Shown in pieces: positions 62,301 to 64,000 of a stretch of DNA of 64,000 nt (position 1 is its first letter; every line of letters starts with the position of its first letter). A model generated the notes under the pieces. It saw nothing but the letters and a program-made list of their open reading frames with translations. It searched no databases and was not told where the DNA came from. Origin of the DNA: Salegentibacter lacus (GTDB lineage Bacteria; Bacteroidota; Bacteroidia; Flavobacteriales; Flavobacteriaceae); the NCBI RefSeq assembly GCF_020164555.1, contig NZ_JAIQZB010000003.1:124001-188000 (forward strand), written 5' to 3'. The position numbers and the translations under genes are program-made.

Positions 62301-64000
62301 GGTAAAGCTATTATTCATAAAATTGATGATGCTGGGAATTCTAATTTAAAATCTGTAGCCTTGGCAAATAAAATTGAATCTTGCTGGACTTATCCAATTA
62401 TAGATTCAAAAGGAAATACTCTAGGGATTTTCACGATTTTTTATAAAAATGATTTTTTTCCTGAAGAAAAGCAGGAGCAAAGAAGTATTAAAAGATCGGT
62501 TGGGTTATTACAATTAATAATTGAATTTCAGTTAAATGAAATTGCTTTAAAACGCAGTAACCAGCGATATGAATTTGTAAATAAAGCTACCGAAGATGCC
62601 ATTTATGACTGGGATGTAGTAAAAGACGAATTAAAATGGGGAGATGGATTCTATAAAATGCTTGGTCGCGATAGGGAAAACGGAACATTTCCACTTGAAA
62701 AATGGAGCGAACGCGTACATCCCGAAGAGATAACTGAGGTTGTTAAAAGCTTAGAGGACAGTTTAAAGGATAAAAATAAGTATAAATGGGATTCTGAATA
62801 TCTTTTTAGAAAAGCTGATGGCACTTATCTAAGTATAATTGATAATGGTTATATTATTAGAAGTGATGAAGGAAAGCCGGTAAGGATGATCGGGGTGCTG
62901 CGCGATATTTCTGATATTAAAGCATACGAAAAAGAACTTGAAAGCGCGAATGAAAGATACCGGTATGTAACTAAAGCCACTTCAGATGCTATTTGGGATT
63001 ATAATGTTGTTGACGGTAACTTATTTTGGGGCGCCGGTTTTGAGACTTTGTTTGGATATAGATTAAATGAGTTTAAGCCACAGCTATCTACTTGGTATAA
63101 TAAAATTCATCCCGAAGACCTGGAAAGGGTTTTGGATGGTTTCCAAAAGTTCATTCAAGGAGAAGAGACTATTTGGGAAGAAGAATACAGATACAGAAAT
63201 GCACATGGAGAATATTTAGATGTTTTTGACAGAGGTTTTGTGGTGCGGGATAAAAAGGGAAAAGCCCTTAGGATAGTAGGTGCAATGCAAGATATTACCC
63301 GTAAAAAGCAATACGAGATCTCTCTAACAAAACTGAATGCTGATTTAAAGGAAAGAGCTAAAGAGCTGGCAATATCAAATGCCGAACTGGAGCAATTTGC
63401 TTATGTTGCATCTCACGATCTCCAGGAACCGCTTCGTATGGTAACCAGTTTTTTAACCCAATTAGAAAAAAAATATGCCGATGTACTAGATGAAAAAGCT
63501 TTGCTATATATAGATTTCGCAGTAGATGGTGCAAAAAGGATGCGTCAAATTATTCTAGATCTTTTAGAATTTTCGAGGGTAGGAAGAACCGAAGATAAGC
63601 TTGAAGATGTAGCTGTAGATGATATTTTAGATGAAATAAAACATTTATACCGAAAAAGAATAGAAGAACGAAAAGTGAAAATAATAAGTAAGGACTTACC
63701 TGTTATAAAAGTTCCAAAAAGTCCTATCCGGCAGGTTTTTCAGAATATTATTAGTAATGCGATTAAATATAGTAAACAAGAGGTTAATCCTATAATTACA
63801 ATAGATGCTATTGAAACCGAAGATTTCTGGAAATTTAGCATACAAGACAATGGTATTGGAATTGACAAGGAATATTTTGATCGTATATTTGTGATTTTTC
63901 AGCGTTTGCATCGTCGCGACGAATACTCCGGGACAGGAATGGGGCTGGCAGTAACGAAAAAAATTATCGAAAATCTTGGAGGACAAATTTGGGTGGAATC
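59355..64000 (+). CDS. Very large multi-PAS sensor histidine kinase (C-terminus cut by window)
   Basis: From the ATG at 59355 the frame is open to the right edge (1548 codons visible). I count nine PAS domains: about 59.36-59.75, 59.80-60.15, 60.16-60.52, 60.57-60.92, 60.95-61.30, 61.35-61.67, 61.70-62.04, 62.56-62.92 and 62.95-63.30 kb. Most end in DIT/DIS-x-RK-type motifs, and a GAF-like domain lies at about 62.09-62.54 kb. Then come HisKA with EQFAYVASHDLQEPLRMVTS and HATPase_c with NIISNAIKYSKQEV, QDNGIGIDKEYFDRIF and GTGMGLAVTKKIIENLGG. There is no membrane segment, so it is a cytosolic sensor (possibly redox/light/gas via PAS ligands). Only the last few residues of the ATPase domain are missing. 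Confidence 0.9.
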   Translation, partial: MINPTHLTELFQSFPDNCFLLKPDYPKFTIIEVNRSFEKSSGMSRDELIGNGILEAFGREQADQEFIDILSKSLRNTLEAGEPDHIPEVRYDLPNRETGSLQRKFWEADSIPINNAKGETEFILHRVRDITQIVFTKEKEQVSLKKLQENEKLLKETQEVAQIGSWELDIGKSRLYWSDELKNIHEVAQDYIPQLESAIDFYKTDKEKTLIKNAVSKAIETGEAFDLELEIITASNNEKWIRATGQTEFKNGKCIRVFGATQDITSRKQTEIRLENINDNIPGVVFRYKLKPDGEDEMMYVSEGSREIWGIAPCEAARNNEKVWNLFYEDDIDELKESIRDSAEKLSLWSYEWRVNHPEKGLRWNRSSGSPQMLSDGSVIWDSIILDVTEEKTAYELLELNESRQRGLLESQTNYVIRTDIEGNYTYYNNKFDEDFGWIHEDEGLIGQTCMISIVEEDRQKVENTAIKCLENPSKTFQIDIGKPRRDGRIRTTVWDFTALCDAEGNPVEIQCIGIDISEKKEAETALNEAKEQYEGLIKSIDGVFWELDIESFEFIFVSEQAKNLLGIEPEQWYHDPKFWESHIHPEDREYAINFCASQVEKGKNHSFEYRMLKGDGSYTWISDIVSVVKENGKPRWLRGIMTDISKRKKTERDLEEKRSRLDQIMNESLDIISIIDDSGNFIEINKAAENILGYFIEELNGKAFMDFVYEEDKEKTEKATIDIKNGIPMTNFENRYVAKNGEVIPLTWSAYWDKKEDLVYAIARDSRERKQAEEQLQLSEQRFKGLVQEGGDLIALLDENGDYKYASPTSISVLGYSPEDFSNRNAFEFIHPEDVERVKKKFEKILSRKRLEISPFRFSHKYGGWRWLESTVTNLMDDPAVKGFVANSRDVTEKLRFQELEYLERKVLEMNFKKTSRLKEILNFYVQNLERINPNAYFVIQKLENEQLYSWASGKIQPDLIQALNEQGIEEKDRICSRLDKGKAIIHKIDDAGNSNLKSVALANKIESCWTYPIIDSKGNTLGIFTIFYKNDFFPEEKQEQRSIKRSVGLLQLIIEFQLNEIALKRSNQRYEFVNKATEDAIYDWDVVKDELKWGDGFYKMLGRDRENGTFPLEKWSERVHPEEITEVVKSLEDSLKDKNKYKWDSEYLFRKADGTYLSIIDNGYIIRSDEGKPVRMIGVLRDISDIKAYEKELESANERYRYVTKATSDAIWDYNVVDGNLFWGAGFETLFGYRLNEFKPQLSTWYNKIHPEDLERVLDGFQKFIQGEETIWEEEYRYRNAHGEYLDVFDRGFVVRDKKGKALRIVGAMQDITRKKQYEISLTKLNADLKERAKELAISNAELEQFAYVASHDLQEPLRMVTSFLTQLEKKYADVLDEKALLYIDFAVDGAKRMRQIILDLLEFSRVGRTEDKLEDVAVDDILDEIKHLYRKRIEERKVKIISKDLPVIKVPKSPIRQVFQNIISNAIKYSKQEVNPIITIDAIETEDFWKFSIQDNGIGIDKEYFDRIFVIFQRLHRRDEYSGTGMGLAVTKKIIENLGGQIWVE

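Overview
The window is a chromosomal segment of a member of the Bacteroidota, most likely family Flavobacteriaceae (Gramella/Salegentibacter-like). The reasons are the low G+C content, a SusC/SusD pair, promoters of the TAnnTTTG type, and many families typical of Flavobacteriia: DUF4290, DUF493, DUF5916, TIGR02757, BatA, LuxC-type acyl-CoA reductase next to a ferredoxin, and a GAF histidine-kinase pair. No species call is possible from the sequence alone.

Layout. 1-5.6 kb (minus strand): an operon-like set of SusC, SusD and an M16 zinc peptidase, the last cut by the window edge. 5.6-7.3 kb: mostly non-coding, with a small XRE regulator downstream of a perfect 18-bp palindrome, a Cys-rich mini-protein, and two candidate structured minus-strand RNAs. 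7.3-15.9 kb: an anti-phage defence island. It holds a single-chain type IIG restriction-modification enzyme, a four-gene translationally coupled operon that I read as an ABC three-component (ABC-3C) system, and a membrane-anchored PD-(D/E)xK nuclease with an NTF2-like tail. 15.9-23.4 kb: accessory cargo (serine hydrolase, S41 peptidase, small lipoproteins, umuDC with an eroded second umuC 3' end, SRAP/YedK-type DNA-repair protein). This stretch ends at the 3' side of tRNA-Met (23652-23725), a plausible insertion point for the island.

23.9-64 kb is mostly core genome: pabC-like, YqgE, HU, fmt, recQ, murA, lolD, msrA, folE, serA, serC, acyl-CoA reductase, ferredoxin. Between them lie conserved Bacteroidota proteins, an apparently metal-related TonB receptor locus (49.3-52.3 kb), an AraC regulator with a divergent secreted protein, and a very large 9-PAS hybrid-less histidine kinase cut by the right edge.

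Main discovery candidate. The first two genes of the ABC-3C operon (11357-11710 and 11710-12285) carry the same 22-residue motif, at the extreme C-terminus of one and the extreme N-terminus of the other. It aligns without gaps. This is the arrangement of bacterial amyloid-signalling motif pairs. Here it would connect a small helical, possibly membrane-active effector to the ABC-3C C-terminal domain and, through the middle component, to an SMC/Rad50-like ATPase sensor. I am not aware of a described ABC-3C system using this coupling, but I could not search.
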